Positions 1-7,118 of a stretch of DNA of 18,124 nt are shown here, one piece after another. The stretch covers positions 1-18,124 of the forward strand of contig QNYP01000101.1 of NCBI GenBank assembly GCA_003978675.1, given 5' to 3'. Each line of letters begins with the position of its first letter. Position 1 is the first letter of the stretch. The notes under the pieces are model-generated. The model did no database searches. It saw only the letters and a list, made by a program, of their open reading frames with translations, and was not told the DNA's origin. The position numbers and the translations under genes were made by a program. Origin of the DNA: Hydrogenothermus sp. GTDB taxonomy: Bacteria > Aquificota > Aquificia > Aquificales > Hydrogenothermaceae.

Positions 1-19
1 TAGCTTTGTCTTTTTCTCC
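1..19. repeat. Inverted copy of positions 502-520 at window edge
   Basis: The first 19 bases are the exact reverse complement of positions 502-520, which lie inside the TPR-like gene that follows. The match stops at base 20. This short segment puts an in-frame TAG at 1-3 in front of otherwise open coding sequence. A perfect match including third codon positions is more easily explained by a local inversion or a chimeric assembly/amplification junction than by chance or by a conserved repeat motif. Which of these is correct cannot be told from this window. Confidence 0.75.
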
Positions 20-96
20 ATTTTTACGATAGAATAAAGCCATATCTAAAGTTTATAATTACAGGTTTCATTTTAGCATTATTAATACTTATTGCA

Positions 97-594
97 TTGA
101 TTTATCAAAAATCAAAGGAAAAAGAGTTCTTAAACAATGCAGGAGCCAAGGTTTACGAAATATCAGAGCTTGTATCTAATAAAAAGTTTAGTCAGGCAAA
201 AAAGTTAATAACTGAATTTAAAAAAACCTATGCTGACACTCCCTATATTAAACTTATAAATGTTTATGAAATACAAATTCAAAGACAGCAAAATAAAAAT
301 ATAGATAAAAAATTGGTTCAAGAAACAAAAAACTTATTTAATACAGACCAATTAAAAGCCTTTTATACCGAATTTGAAGGGCTTTTAAACTTTAAAGAAA
401 AAAAATATACAGATGCTAAGCAAAATTTAGATAATGTAAAACAAAATCACTTCAATTATTTGTCTGCTTTATTATTAAAAGGAATTATTCTTGAAAAAAC
501 AGGAGAAAAAGACAAAGCTAAAACTGCTTTTGAAGAAGTTAGGGAACTATCAAAAAATAAATTTAAATATTTTTATGATATAACAAACAATTAG
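97..594 (+). CDS. Membrane-anchored TPR-like protein, 5' end disrupted
   Basis: The product is mostly helical. The last third has a TPR-like pattern (alanines and leucines, then a Glu-Lys-x-Gly-Glu-Lys-Asp-Lys-Ala turn). The only ATG/GTG/TTG in frame near the 5' end is the TTG at 97, but this is very unlikely to be the true start. The frame is open back to position 4, and codons from about 22 to 96 read as a short basic stretch (Asp-Arg-Ile-Lys-Pro-Tyr-Leu-Lys) followed by a hydrophobic segment of about 17 residues, a typical N-terminal membrane anchor. The start therefore lies further upstream and is lost at the inverted junction near base 19/20. The layout resembles YfgM-like or other single-span TPR proteins, but the exact function is unknown. 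It ends 9 bases before purC, and both are on the plus strand. Confidence 0.7.
   Translation: MIYQKSKEKEFLNNAGAKVYEISELVSNKKFSQAKKLITEFKKTYADTPYIKLINVYEIQIQRQQNKNIDKKLVQETKNLFNTDQLKAFYTEFEGLLNFKEKKYTDAKQNLDNVKQNHFNYLSALLLKGIILEKTGEKDKAKTAFEEVRELSKNKFKYFYDITNN
502..520. repeat. Internal partner of the edge inverted repeat
   Basis: This is the forward copy of the 19-base inverted repeat. It sits inside the TPR-like gene and encodes the Gly-Glu-Lys-Asp-Lys-Ala part of a TPR-like helix pair. Here the reading frame is intact, so this copy is taken as the original and the copy at 1-19 as the displaced one. Confidence 0.7.
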
Positions 595-603
595 AGGTCA
601 AAA

Positions 604-1332
604 ATGGAAAAAAAAGAGTTTCTATACGAAGGAAAAGCTAAAAAAATATACAAAACAGAAGACCCTAATTTATTAATTGCAGAGTATAAAGATAGTGCTA
701 CTGCATTTGATGCAATAAAAAAAGCAACGATAGAAGGCAAAGGGGTTTTAAATAATACAATTGCTTCATTTTTCTTTGAATTATTAAATAAAAATTCAGT
801 TCCTACACATTTTGTTAAAAAGTTATCAGATAGAGAAATGCTTATAAAAAAAGTAAAAATAATACCTGTAGAAGTAGTTGTTAGAAATTTAGCAGCAGGT
901 TCTATAGTGAAAAGGCTTGGAATAAAAAAAGAAACACTATTTAATCCTCCGTTAATTGAATTTTTCCTGAAAAATGATGAACTTCACGACCCTTTAATTT
1001 GTGAATCTCATATATATGCTTTAAATTTAGCAACAAAAGAAGATATAAAAATAATGAAAGAATTGGCTTTAAAAGTTAATGAAATTTTAAAAGATTTTAT
1101 GAAAAAACAGGGTATTATCCTTGTTGATTTTAAATTAGAATTTGGAAAAACCGATGACGGGCAAATAATACTTGCAGATGAAATTTCTCCTGATACTTGT
1201 AGATTTTGGGATGAAAAAACGAAAGAAAGTTTAGATAAAGATAGATTTAGATTTGACCTTGGGGATTTAATAGAGGGATATAAAAAAGTCTTGGAAAGAA
1301 TCCAGGGGGAAGATGATAATGCAAAAAGTTAG
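604..1332 (+). CDS. purC: SAICAR synthetase (phosphoribosylaminoimidazole-succinocarboxamide synthase)
   Basis: This enzyme joins CAIR and aspartate using ATP to give SAICAR in cytoplasmic purine synthesis. The 242-residue product has the usual bacterial PurC length and its hallmarks in order: Tyr-Glu-Gly-Lys-Ala-Lys-Lys-Ile-Tyr near residue 8 (ATP-binding lobe), the Val-Val-Val-Arg-Asn-Leu-Ala-Ala-Gly-Ser signature near residue 93, Leu-Val-Asp-Phe-Lys-Leu-Glu-Phe-Gly near residue 153, and Asp-Glu-Ile-Ser-Pro-Asp-Thr-Cys-Arg near residue 172. The ATG at 604 has an AGAGG ribosome site about 6 bases upstream. Its end overlaps the start of galU by 14 bases, so the two are probably translationally coupled. 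No other purine gene is in view. Confidence 0.97.
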   Translation: MEKKEFLYEGKAKKIYKTEDPNLLIAEYKDSATAFDAIKKATIEGKGVLNNTIASFFFELLNKNSVPTHFVKKLSDREMLIKKVKIIPVEVVVRNLAAGSIVKRLGIKKETLFNPPLIEFFLKNDELHDPLICESHIYALNLATKEDIKIMKELALKVNEILKDFMKKQGIILVDFKLEFGKTDDGQIILADEISPDTCRFWDEKTKESLDKDRFRFDLGDLIEGYKKVLERIQGEDDNAKS

Positions 1333-2203
1333 AAAAGCAGTAATTCCTGTTGCAGGATTTGGAACAAGGTTTTTACCTGCCAGTAAAGCAACACCAAAAG
1401 AGATGATGCCGATAGTAGATAAACCCATTATTCAGTATATAGTAGAAGAAGCAGTGGCTTCAGGAATAGAAACTATAATTTTCGTTACAGGAAGACACAA
1501 AAGGGCTATAGAAGACCATTTTGATTATGCTCCAGATTTAGAACATACATTAGAAAAATCCGGGAAATTAGACTTACTTGAAGTAATAAAAAATGTGTCA
1601 AACCTTGCAAATTTTATATACGTTAGACAAAAAGAACAGCTTGGGCTTGGACATGCAATATTAACAGCCGAACATGCCGTTGGTAATGAACCTTTTGCAG
1701 TTTTACTTGGAGATGAACTTATTATTAATGAAGAAAATCCAGGGCTGAAACAGCTTATAGATATTTACTATAAATTTGGAAAATCAGTAATTGGAACAAC
1801 TGAAGTTCCTAAAGAAGAAACAAGTAAATATGGAATAGTAGATGGAAAGCTAATAGAAGATGGATTAAGACTTGTAAACTACATGGTAGAAAAACCTTCT
1901 CCTGAAGAGGCTCCATCTAATTCTGCTATTACTGGAAGATATGTATTAACTCCAAATATTTTTGAGGCTTTAAAAAGAACACCTTTTGGAAAAGGCGGAG
2001 AACTTCAGTTAACTGATGCTCTTATGATTTTAAGGGAAAAGGAAGTTATTTATTCTAAAAATATTGAGGGAATTAGACACGATACAGGAAACAAACTTGG
2101 ATATATAAAAGCAATAGTAGATTTTGCCCTAGAAAGGGAAGATACTAAGGAATTTATGAAAAATTTAATTTTAGAAAAAGCTAAAGCATTAAATGAAAAA
2201 TAA
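1319..2203 (+). CDS. galU: UTP--glucose-1-phosphate uridylyltransferase
   Basis: This enzyme makes UDP-glucose from UTP and glucose-1-phosphate for surface polysaccharide and nucleotide-sugar synthesis. The N-terminus carries the nucleotidyltransferase loop (Pro-Val-Ala-Gly-Phe-Gly-Thr-Arg-Phe-Leu-Pro) followed by Lys-Ala-x-Pro-Lys-Glu-Met-Met-Pro, and later regions carry Gly-Leu-Gly-His-Ala and Glu-Lys-Pro, all typical of GalU. Two in-frame ATGs lie at 1313 and 1319. I chose 1319 because the AGGGGGA ribosome site at 1304-1310 is only 2 bases from 1313 but 8 from 1319. That gives 294 residues, normal for the family. The gene overlaps purC upstream and rsmA downstream (11 bases). Confidence 0.96.
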   Translation: MQKVRKAVIPVAGFGTRFLPASKATPKEMMPIVDKPIIQYIVEEAVASGIETIIFVTGRHKRAIEDHFDYAPDLEHTLEKSGKLDLLEVIKNVSNLANFIYVRQKEQLGLGHAILTAEHAVGNEPFAVLLGDELIINEENPGLKQLIDIYYKFGKSVIGTTEVPKEETSKYGIVDGKLIEDGLRLVNYMVEKPSPEEAPSNSAITGRYVLTPNIFEALKRTPFGKGGELQLTDALMILREKEVIYSKNIEGIRHDTGNKLGYIKAIVDFALEREDTKEFMKNLILEKAKALNEK

Positions 2204-2966
2204 TTTTAAAACCAAAAAAAGATTTGGACAGCACCTTTTAATATCAGAAGGGATAATTTCAAAAATAGTTGATGAGATAGAGGTAAAATACACAGATACA
2301 ATTGTAGAAATAGGGGTAGGCACTGGACAGTTAACAAAAGAAATTTTAAATAGAAATCCTAAAATTTTATATGGAATAGAAATAGATAAAACAGCTTATC
2401 CAATTATTGAAGAAAAGTTTTCTGAATATGAAAATTTTAAATTAATTGAAGATGATTTTTTTAATGTTAATTTATTCGAGTTAGCGAAAAATGAAAAAAT
2501 AAAGCTTGTTGGAAATTTACCTTACAATGTTTCTTCATTAATACTAATAAATACCGTTTTTTACATAGATATCATTGAAAGAACTGTTTTCATGCTACAA
2601 AAAGAAGTTGCAGAGAAACTAATTGCAAAACCAAGGACGAAAAATTACACATTTTTGTCTGTTTTTATTCAAACATTTTTTGAAATTGAATATATCATGA
2701 GTGTTCCACCGAGATTTTTTTCTCCTCCTCCAAAGGTAGTTTCAGCAGTTGTTAAAATGTTCCCAAAGGATAGTTTCCCAGATTTAGATAAAAAAGCATT
2801 TAAAAACTTTGTTTCATCACTTTTTGCAAACAAAAGAAAAATGCTTAGAAAAAAATTACCTATAGAAGCTCTAAAAGAAGCTAATATTCCTGAAACTGCA
2901 AGGGTGGAAGAATTAAACTTGGAAGATTTTTTAAATTTATTTAAAATAGTGAATAAAAACAGTTAA
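2193..2966 (+). CDS. rsmA: 16S rRNA dimethyladenosine transferase
   Basis: RsmA (KsgA) uses S-adenosylmethionine to dimethylate two adjacent adenines in the 3' hairpin of 16S rRNA, a late small-subunit maturation check. The 257-residue product starts with the family signature Lys-Lys-Arg-Phe-Gly-Gln-His-Leu (residues 8-15). It then has the SAM-binding Glu-Ile-Gly-Val-Gly-Thr-Gly-Gln-Leu-Thr (39-48) and the catalytic Asn-Leu-Pro-Tyr (108-111). The Phe-x-Pro-Pro-Pro-Lys-Val run and a C-terminal Lys-Arg-Lys-Met-Leu-Arg-Lys stretch fit KsgA. The ATG at 2193 lies inside the end of galU, an 11-base overlap that suggests coupled translation. Confidence 0.96.
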   Translation: MKNNFKTKKRFGQHLLISEGIISKIVDEIEVKYTDTIVEIGVGTGQLTKEILNRNPKILYGIEIDKTAYPIIEEKFSEYENFKLIEDDFFNVNLFELAKNEKIKLVGNLPYNVSSLILINTVFYIDIIERTVFMLQKEVAEKLIAKPRTKNYTFLSVFIQTFFEIEYIMSVPPRFFSPPPKVVSAVVKMFPKDSFPDLDKKAFKNFVSSLFANKRKMLRKKLPIEALKEANIPETARVEELNLEDFLNLFKIVNKNS

Positions 2967-2977
2967 ATTATAAAAAG

Positions 2978-3259
2978 ATGTTTATAGGAAGTATAGTTTT
3001 TGAAATTTATATACCTTATGCATCTTCGTTAAAAGAAAAAAGAATGTATATCCGTTCTTTAAAGGAAAAATTAAAAGCAAAGTTTAATGTTTCTGTTGCT
3101 GAAATAGGAAATCAAGATTTATGGCAATCAGCACAGGTTGCAGTTGTATTGGTATCTGGAGAAAAAAAGCAAACAGAAAAGCAGATGGATAGCATAATAA
3201 ACTTTGTGGAAGCAAATTTTCCTGAACTACATATAAATACATATAAAGAGGTAATATAA
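2978..3259 (+). CDS. DUF503 family protein (YlxP-like)
   Basis: This 93-residue protein matches the small DUF503/YlxP family. It has a hydrophobic first strand, the Ser-Leu-Lys-Glu-Lys-Arg motif near residue 17, then Lys-Phe-Asn-Val-Ser-Val-Ala-Glu-Ile and a Asp-x-Trp-Gln pair near residue 47. The family is small and cytoplasmic; in many Firmicutes ylxP sits in the nusA-infB-rbfA region, but its biochemical role is not settled. Here it lies 11 bases after rsmA, another ribosome maturation gene, and 2 bases before rdgB. That position allows, but does not prove, a ribosome-linked role. Confidence 0.88.
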   Translation: MFIGSIVFEIYIPYASSLKEKRMYIRSLKEKLKAKFNVSVAEIGNQDLWQSAQVAVVLVSGEKKQTEKQMDSIINFVEANFPELHINTYKEVI

Positions 3260-3261
3260 CT

Positions 3262-3873
3262 GTGAAAATACTAATTGCGACAACAAATAAAGGAAAATTA
3301 AAAGAATTTAAAGCTCTTTTATCAGAAATTAATGTAGAAACTTTATCTCTAGATGACATGGAAGAAAAAATAGAGGTTGAAGAAGATAAAAAAACATTTC
3401 TAGAAAACGCAATAAAAAAAGCAAAAGAATATGCAAATTTTTATAAACTTCCTGTTATTGCAGAAGATGCAGGACTTGAAGTTGAAGCTTTAAATAATTA
3501 CCCTGGTGTATATTCTGCAAGATTTTACGATATTGATTTTGGTGGTAAAGAAGAAGTTTTAACCAATAAAGATGAAGCAAATATAAAAAAACTCCTTAGA
3601 TTACTACAAGGAGAAAAAAACAGAAAAGCAAGGTTTGTAAGCACAGTTGTATTTTATTTTCCTGACGATTTTGGTCTTTGGACAGAAGGATACTGCTATG
3701 GAACTATTGCAGAAGAGCCAAAAGGAGAAAAGGGTTTTGGATACGACCCTATTTTTATACCTGAAAGCTATAACAAGACAATGGCTGAAATTTCTCCTGA
3801 AGAAAAAAATAAAATATCCCATAGAGGAAAAGCCGTTAGAAAATTAATAGAAAAGCTAAAAAAAGTTTTATAA
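3262..3873 (+). CDS. rdgB: XTP/dITP diphosphatase (non-canonical purine NTP pyrophosphatase)
   Basis: RdgB/HAM1 hydrolyses ITP, dITP and XTP to monophosphates and so keeps deaminated purines out of DNA and RNA. The product (203 residues) has Ala-Thr-x-Asn-x-Gly-Lys near the start, Ala-Glu-Asp-Ala-Gly-Leu-Glu-Val near residue 67 (usually with Ser in place of the second Ala), Gly-Phe-Gly-Tyr-Asp-Pro-x-Phe near residue 159, and the closing Ser-His-Arg-Gly-Lys-Ala. The start is GTG at 3262, 2 bases after the DUF503 stop; an AGAGG site overlaps the end of that gene. The last six bases, TTATAA, are shared with the end of the convergent dtd gene, so no terminator separates the two. Confidence 0.95.
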   Translation: MKILIATTNKGKLKEFKALLSEINVETLSLDDMEEKIEVEEDKKTFLENAIKKAKEYANFYKLPVIAEDAGLEVEALNNYPGVYSARFYDIDFGGKEEVLTNKDEANIKKLLRLLQGEKNRKARFVSTVVFYFPDDFGLWTEGYCYGTIAEEPKGEKGFGYDPIFIPESYNKTMAEISPEEKNKISHRGKAVRKLIEKLKKVL

Positions 3874-4311
3874 TTCTTTGCTGTCTATAATAAATGTAAC
3901 AGGACCATCATTTAGTATAAAAACTTTCATATCTACTGCAAAAATACCAGTTTGGGTTTTTACCAGTTTTGAAATTTCTTCTACAAACTTTTCATAAAGC
4001 TCTTTTGCTCTATCTGGATTTTCTGCATTGTCAAAACTTGGCCTTCTCCCTTTTTTAATATTTCCGGCTAATGTAAATTGAGATATTACAAGGACTTCCC
4101 CATTTATATCTAGTAATGATAAATTCATTTTTCCTTTTTCATCTTCAAAAATTCGTAAATTTACAATTTTATTTACAAGTTTTTCTACTTCTTTATCAGT
4201 GTCTCCTTTTTCTACTCCAAGTAAAATGTTTAATCCTTGCCCAATTTGCCCTACTACTTTCCCATTAACTTCCACTTTAGATTCTAAAACTCTTTGTATG
4301 ACTGCTTTCAT
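3868..4311 (-). CDS. dtd: D-aminoacyl-tRNA deacylase
   Basis: DTD cleaves D-amino acids (and glycine wrongly attached to tRNA-Ala) from tRNA, protecting translation. The 147-residue product has the normal family length and both active-site motifs: Ser-Gln-Phe-Thr-Leu at residues 77-81 and Asn-Asp-Gly-Pro-Val-Thr ending at residue 139, the latter carrying the cross-subunit Gly-Pro pair. It begins with Met-Lys-Ala-Val-Ile-Gln-Arg-Val, typical of DTD. The ATG at 4311 has an AGGAG site a few bases upstream. It is divergent from the tRNA-Leu gene and convergent with rdgB. Confidence 0.96.
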   Translation of the reverse strand: MKAVIQRVLESKVEVNGKVVGQIGQGLNILLGVEKGDTDKEVEKLVNKIVNLRIFEDEKGKMNLSLLDINGEVLVISQFTLAGNIKKGRRPSFDNAENPDRAKELYEKFVEEISKLVKTQTGIFAVDMKVFILNDGPVTFIIDSKEL

Positions 4312-4326
4312 ATCACTCCTTTAAGG

Positions 4327-4355
4327 TTGTAAAAATTAGATTTAGGAAATATAAT
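4327..4355 (+). promoter_or_regulatory. Sigma-70-like promoter of tRNA-Leu
   Basis: A TTGTAA -35 element at 4327-4332 and a perfect TATAAT -10 at 4350-4355 are separated by 17 bases. Transcription would begin near 4362, about 9 bases before the mature 5' end of the tRNA. This is the best-matching promoter in the window. The bases around the -10 are also near-palindromic (TATAATTATATA), so a minus-strand -10 for dtd is possible, but it has no good -35. Confidence 0.6.
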
Positions 4356-4370
4356 TATATACGCTTTTTT

Positions 4371-4457
4371 GCGAGTGTGGCGGAATTGGCAGACGCGCGG
4401 GACTTAGGATCCCGTGGCCGCAAGGCCGTGAGGGTTCGACTCCCTCCACTCGCACCA
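4371..4457 (+). tRNA. tRNA-Leu (anticodon UAG), CCA encoded
   Basis: The sequence folds as a class II tRNA of 87 bases. The acceptor stem is GCGAGTG paired with CACTCGC, followed by discriminator A and an encoded CCA at 4455-4457. The anticodon stem CGGGA/TCCCG encloses the loop CTTAGGA, giving anticodon UAG, which reads CUN leucine codons. A long variable arm (GGCC-GCAA-GGCC) is diagnostic of Leu/Ser/Tyr tRNAs, and the T arm is GAGGG-TTCGACT-CCCTC. It is a lone tRNA gene between dtd and mqnC. There is no clear hairpin terminator downstream, only an AT-rich stretch. Confidence 0.97.
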
Positions 4458-4473
4458 TTTTTATAATATCTAT

Positions 4474-5586
4474 TTAATTCCAAAATTTTACGATATTGTA
4501 ATAAGTATCTCTTTGGGCAGGTTTAAATCCTGCTTCTTTTATTATTTTTGCCATCTTTTCTGGTTTTGGATATGAAACCTGCAATCCTGTTGATGTTACA
4601 ACATTTTCTTCTATCATTGTGCTACCTAAATCATTAGCTCCAAAATGAAGTCCTATAGGACCTACTTTCATTGTTTGGGTTACATGGGAAGTTTGTATAT
4701 TATCAAAGTTATCTAAAAATATTCTAGCTACTGCTAAAACTTTTAAATACCAAACAGATGTGGCTGGTTCTAAAAAGTCAAGCTGTGTTCCTCCTTTTTG
4801 AAAAGTCCAAGGGATAAATGCTGTAAAGTACCCTTTACCAGCTTTTAGAGATTTATCTTGTAAATTTCTAACATTATTTAAATGCTCAATTATATGCTTT
4901 GGTTTTTCTACATGGCCAAACATCATTGTTGCAGTGGATTTCATACCAAGTTTATGAGCCGTTTCATGTATGTATAGCCATTGCTCTGTAGTTGTTTTGT
5001 TTGAAGATATTAATACTCTAACCTCATCTGATAAAATTTCGGCCCCACCACCAGGAAGACTATCTAGTCCTGCATCTTTAAGGATTTTCAATGTTTCTTC
5101 TATAGATAATTTTTCAAGTTTTGCTAAATAATTTATTTCTGTAGCAGAGAGACTATGTATATGTATTTGAGGAAATCTTTCTTTTATCCCTTTAAACAAA
5201 GAAACATAAAAATCAAGTCTTAAATCAGGATTTAATCCCCCTTGCATTAAAAGGGTTGTTCCTCCCCAACTTACAAGCTCTTCAACTTTTTTGTATATTT
5301 CTTCAAAATTTAAAACATATGCATCATTATCAGATTTTCTCCTTTGAAATGCACAGAATTTACAACCTGCAACACATACATTTGTGTAATTTACATTTCT
5401 ATCAACAACAAATGTAACTATATCATCAGGATGTTTTTGTTTTCTAACAAAGTTTGCAAGTCTTCCAAGCTCTAAAAGTTCTACATTCTCTAACAAATAA
5501 AGGGCTTCTTCAGGTGTTATTCTTTCACTATTTAAAACTTTACTTTCTATAGCTTCAAAACTTAGGTTAACTACGCTTTTTTCCAT
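4474..5586 (-). CDS. mqnC: Cyclic dehypoxanthinyl futalosine synthase (radical SAM)
   Basis: MqnC is a radical SAM enzyme of the futalosine route to menaquinone; it cyclises dehypoxanthine futalosine. The 370-residue product binds the 4Fe-4S cluster through Cys71-x3-Cys75-x2-Cys78. It also shows Asn-Tyr-Thr-Asn just before it, Leu-Met-Gln-Gly-Gly-Leu-Asn-Pro near residue 112, Gly-Gly-Gly-Ala-Glu-Ile-Leu, Met-Met-Phe-Gly-His and Gly-Ala-Asn-Asp-x-Gly-Ser-Thr-Met. The Gln-Gly-Gly-Leu-Asn-Pro and Phe-Gly-His patterns favour MqnC over its relative MqnE. The ATG lies 16 bases inside the end of cysS, after a GTGGGGA ribosome site, so it is translated from the same transcript. Other mqn genes are not in view. 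Confidence 0.92.
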   Translation of the reverse strand: MEKSVVNLSFEAIESKVLNSERITPEEALYLLENVELLELGRLANFVRKQKHPDDIVTFVVDRNVNYTNVCVAGCKFCAFQRRKSDNDAYVLNFEEIYKKVEELVSWGGTTLLMQGGLNPDLRLDFYVSLFKGIKERFPQIHIHSLSATEINYLAKLEKLSIEETLKILKDAGLDSLPGGGAEILSDEVRVLISSNKTTTEQWLYIHETAHKLGMKSTATMMFGHVEKPKHIIEHLNNVRNLQDKSLKAGKGYFTAFIPWTFQKGGTQLDFLEPATSVWYLKVLAVARIFLDNFDNIQTSHVTQTMKVGPIGLHFGANDLGSTMIEENVVTSTGLQVSYPKPEKMAKIIKEAGFKPAQRDTYYNIVKFWN

Positions 5587-7037
5587 TTTGTCCCCACTGG
5601 TGTGTCTTCTAAGATTATTCCTTTTTCTTTTAAAGAATCTCTAATGTAATCTGCTATATCAAATTTTTTCTCTTTTCTCGCTTTATTTCTAACTTCTATA
5701 AGTATTTCGACAAGTTCTTCATCTATTGCTGATTTTTCTTTTTCTATCTGTTTAACTTCTTCAATATCCACACAAGGCTTTAAGCTGTCAAAAAATCCAA
5801 AAATATCTCTTGTTGTTTTGTATATTAAATCTGCTGCTTCTTTATAAGATTGAAGAGCTTTTTTAGATAACCCTCCTTCTTTTACAGCTTTATCTTTTAA
5901 TATATTCATTTCTCTAACAAGTCCATATATAGCAGCGAAAGCTTCGGGGGTATTGAAATCATCACTCATTGAAGCATAAAAATCTTGTTCTGCTTTTGCA
6001 ATTTGGTCGTATAAATGATATTCAAAATCTGGATTTTCAGGAAGTTTTTCTAAAATTTCAACTTCTTCTATTGCATTTTTTAGTCTGTCATATGCTTTTT
6101 TAGTTTCTTCTAGTTTTTCCCATGAGAAATCTAAAGGACTTCTATAGTGAACAGATAAAACAAGTAGTCTTAAAACATCAGGGTGATATTTTTGATAAAT
6201 TTCTTTAAGTGTTATATAGTTTCCTAAAGATTTAGACATTTTTTGACCATTAACTGTAACAAGTCCATTGTGAATCCAATATTTTGCGAAAGGTCTATCT
6301 GTTAAAGCCTCTGCTTGTGCTAATTCATTTTCATGGTGGGGAAATGTTAAATCTAATCCACCTCCATGTATATCTATCGTTTCTCCAAGATGTTTAAAAA
6401 TCATTGCACAACATTCTGTATGCCAGCCTGGTCTTCCTTTTCCCCAAGGGCTATCCCAAGCTGGTTCTCCTGCTTTCGCAGACTTCCAAAGAGCAAAATC
6501 AAGAGGGTCTTTTTTCTTTTCTCCAGGTTCTACCCTTGCTCCTGCTAAAAGTTCATCAACACTTCTTTTAGATAACTTTCCATACTCTTTAAACTTTCTA
6601 ACGGAAAAATAAACATCTCCATCAACTTCATAAGCATATCCTTTTTCTACTAGCTTTTGAATAAAATCTATAATATCCGGTATATGAGTAGTTACCCTTG
6701 GTTCGATATCTGCAGGTTCTATTTTGAAATTCTCCGCATCTTCATAGTAAGACTTTATATATCTATCTGCTATAACAGTAAAAGGAACACATTCATTTTT
6801 TGCTCTATTTATTATTTTGTCATCAACATCTGTAAAGTTTCTAACGAATGTTACATTGTAGCCTAAATATCTTAAATATCTTCTAATCATATCAAAAACA
6901 ATTAAGCTTCTACCATGACCTATATGGTTAACGTCATAGACAGTAACACCACATACGTATATTTTAACTTCACCAGGATTTATAGGAACAAACTCTTCTT
7001 CTTTTCCAGTAAGAGTATTGTAAACTTTAAGGCTCAT
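5571..7037 (-). CDS. cysS: Cysteinyl-tRNA synthetase
   Basis: CysRS charges tRNA-Cys in the cytoplasm. The 488-residue class I synthetase has the His-Ile-Gly-His motif at 38-41 and Lys-Met-Ser-Lys-Ser at 266-270. Zinc ligands Cys29, Cys209, His234 and Glu238 sit at the positions expected from well-studied CysRS proteins. Tyr-Val-Cys-Gly-Val-Thr-Val-Tyr and Gly-Gly-x-Asp-Leu-x-Phe-Pro-His-His-Glu-Asn are also family hallmarks. The ATG at 7037 is chosen over an in-frame TTG 12 bases upstream because that TTG is part of the TTGGAG ribosome site itself. mqnC overlaps its end. Its promoter region is shared with argF. Confidence 0.97.
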   Translation of the reverse strand: MSLKVYNTLTGKEEEFVPINPGEVKIYVCGVTVYDVNHIGHGRSLIVFDMIRRYLRYLGYNVTFVRNFTDVDDKIINRAKNECVPFTVIADRYIKSYYEDAENFKIEPADIEPRVTTHIPDIIDFIQKLVEKGYAYEVDGDVYFSVRKFKEYGKLSKRSVDELLAGARVEPGEKKKDPLDFALWKSAKAGEPAWDSPWGKGRPGWHTECCAMIFKHLGETIDIHGGGLDLTFPHHENELAQAEALTDRPFAKYWIHNGLVTVNGQKMSKSLGNYITLKEIYQKYHPDVLRLLVLSVHYRSPLDFSWEKLEETKKAYDRLKNAIEEVEILEKLPENPDFEYHLYDQIAKAEQDFYASMSDDFNTPEAFAAIYGLVREMNILKDKAVKEGGLSKKALQSYKEAADLIYKTTRDIFGFFDSLKPCVDIEEVKQIEKEKSAIDEELVEILIEVRNKARKEKKFDIADYIRDSLKEKGIILEDTPVGTKWKKA

Positions 7038-7065
7038 GGTAAACTCCAAATAATTTTTATTTTAA

Positions 7066-7078
7066 ATTATACTATAAT
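7066..7078. promoter_or_regulatory. Symmetric back-to-back -10 elements, cysS/argF
   Basis: ATTATACTATAAT is a perfect palindrome around its central base. It offers TATAAT on the plus strand (7073-7078, toward argF) and TATAAT on the minus strand (7071-7066, toward cysS). Leader lengths would be about 35 bases for argF and 20-25 for cysS. Neither direction has a strong -35 match at 16-18 bases, so the assignment is tentative. If real, RNA polymerase could bind in only one direction at a time. Confidence 0.42.
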
Positions 7079-7079
7079 T

Positions 7080-7099
7080 GAAGTTTTATGAAGTTTTAT
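7080..7099. repeat. Tandem 10-base repeat in argF leader
   Basis: GAAGTTTTAT occurs twice head to tail (7080-7089 and 7090-7099), directly downstream of the proposed argF -10 element and 10 bases ahead of the ribosome site region. One repeat per helical turn is the spacing expected of a paired operator, but it does not resemble the usual inverted ArgR box. It may be chance in AT-rich DNA. Confidence 0.5.
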
Positions 7100-7118
7100 A
7101 TTGTATGGAGGCTTTTTT

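Noticed and set aside
1..43. Minus-strand reading frame starting ATG at 43 with a TPR-like peptide (Gly-Glu-Lys-Asp-Lys-Ala)
   Set aside because: Its resemblance to a TPR motif comes from the 19-base inverted copy of 502-520. The frame has a stop just upstream and no ribosome site, so it is not treated as a divergent gene.
4474..5586. Radical SAM gene as mqnE or a cofactor F420 (CofH) enzyme
   Set aside because: Gln-Gly-Gly-Leu-Asn-Pro, Met-Met-Phe-Gly-His and Gly-Ala-Asn-Asp-x-Gly-Ser-Thr-Met fit MqnC better, and no F420 genes are nearby.
6366..6866. Open frames on the plus strand inside cysS
   Set aside because: They are low-complexity, Phe/Ser/Tyr-rich frames opposite a well-conserved synthetase, with no ribosome sites or recognisable domains.
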